From Pseudomonadota bacterium (GTDB lineage Bacteria > Pseudomonadota > Alphaproteobacteria > Rhizobiales > Xanthobacteraceae), in the NCBI GenBank assembly GCA_023388935.1, contig JAEWFG010000437.1, positions 1-39,372 of the forward strand: a stretch of 39,372 nucleotides of DNA, given 5' to 3'. Positions 39,280-39,372 of the stretch are shown here, in pieces. The notes beneath the pieces were generated by a model that saw only the letters and a list, made by a program, of their open reading frames with translations, did not search any database and had not been told where the DNA came from. How positions within the stretch are numbered: the stretch's first letter is position 1; every line of letters begins with the position of its first letter. Made by a program: the position numbers and the translations under genes.

Positions 39280-39372
39280 TCACGTTTGAAGTGCAACGGT
39301 TGATCTGAGTTCAGAGAATGCCTCGGCGGGTGTCTTGAAGTCCAGGCATTTGCGTGGGGTGTCATTGAAGCG
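39280..39372 (-). mobile_element. 3' end of an IS30-family transposase gene, cut by window edge
   Basis: The minus strand from the window edge reads RFNDTPRKCLDFKTPAEAFS, then ELRSTVALQT and stop. The N-x-x-P-R-K-x-L-x-x-K-T-P pattern is the characteristic C-terminus of IS30-family DDE transposases, which move IS elements by a copy-out mechanism. Only 30 residues are in the window. The insertion-sequence terminus should lie close to 39270-39285; the rest of the element is beyond the edge. Confidence 0.82.

Noticed and set aside
1..39372. CRISPR arrays, tRNA or rRNA genes, complete prophage
   Set aside because: No regularly spaced short repeats, no tRNA-like cloverleaf and no rRNA sequence were seen; the intergenic repeats are large, dispersed palindromes.

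Overview
The window looks like chromosomal DNA of a high-GC alphaproteobacterium of the Bradyrhizobium / Nitrobacteraceae (Bradyrhizobiaceae) group. The evidence is the alphaproteobacterial form of HisRS, a riboswitch-controlled type II lumazine synthase, the lgt - ndufaf7 - pgeF order, an Omp31-type porin, and the dense set of palindromic intergenic repeats typical of that group. No rRNA, tRNA, CRISPR array or complete prophage was seen.

Region 1 (1-9.2 kb): partial uvrC, an outer-membrane beta-barrel protein, a cold-shock protein, rlmJ, a secreted RNase T2, three small exported proteins (one DUF3617), and a MarR - OmpR-type regulator - histidine kinase operon. Region 2 (9.5-16.2 kb): ilvE, hisS, a 4-oxalocrotonate-type tautomerase, an FlK-like thioesterase, proC, a YbjN protein, and a type II ribH behind an FMN riboswitch.

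Region 3 (16.2-25.2 kb) is the most distinctive part: a compact aerobic carbon monoxide dehydrogenase locus in the order coxC-M-S-L-D-E-F-G. CoxL carries the form I signature AYRCSFR with the catalytic Cys, Gln and Glu in register with the Oligotropha enzyme, so this should be a genuine Mo-Cu CO dehydrogenase. CoxC is an MHYT membrane sensor fused to a LytTR DNA-binding domain. About 110 bp before coxM lie two near-identical 12-bp direct repeats exactly 21 bp apart, the spacing expected for a LytTR-type operator. CoxM/S/L form the enzyme, CoxD/E/F are maturation factors, and CoxG is a membrane/quinone-linked accessory protein that is short here.

Region 4 (25.3-34.4 kb) is housekeeping: prs, a lipoprotein, pgeF, ndufaf7, lgt, a dienelactone hydrolase, ubiK, rplY, pth and ychF. 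Region 5 (34.4-37.6 kb) is a decayed accessory insertion between ychF and a maoC pair. It holds a serine-recombinase tail, a GT32-like glycosyltransferase, a truncated downstream gene, an aminotransferase fragment, a frameshifted phage/plasmid-type gene, an orphan gene with palindromes upstream, and a DUF4282 gene preceded by a truncated paralogue. Region 6 (37.7-39.4 kb): two overlapping maoC-type genes, two tiny membrane proteins facing each other, and the 3' end of an IS30-family transposase that runs off the window.

At least fifteen palindromic repeats fill the intergenic spaces; they are listed individually.
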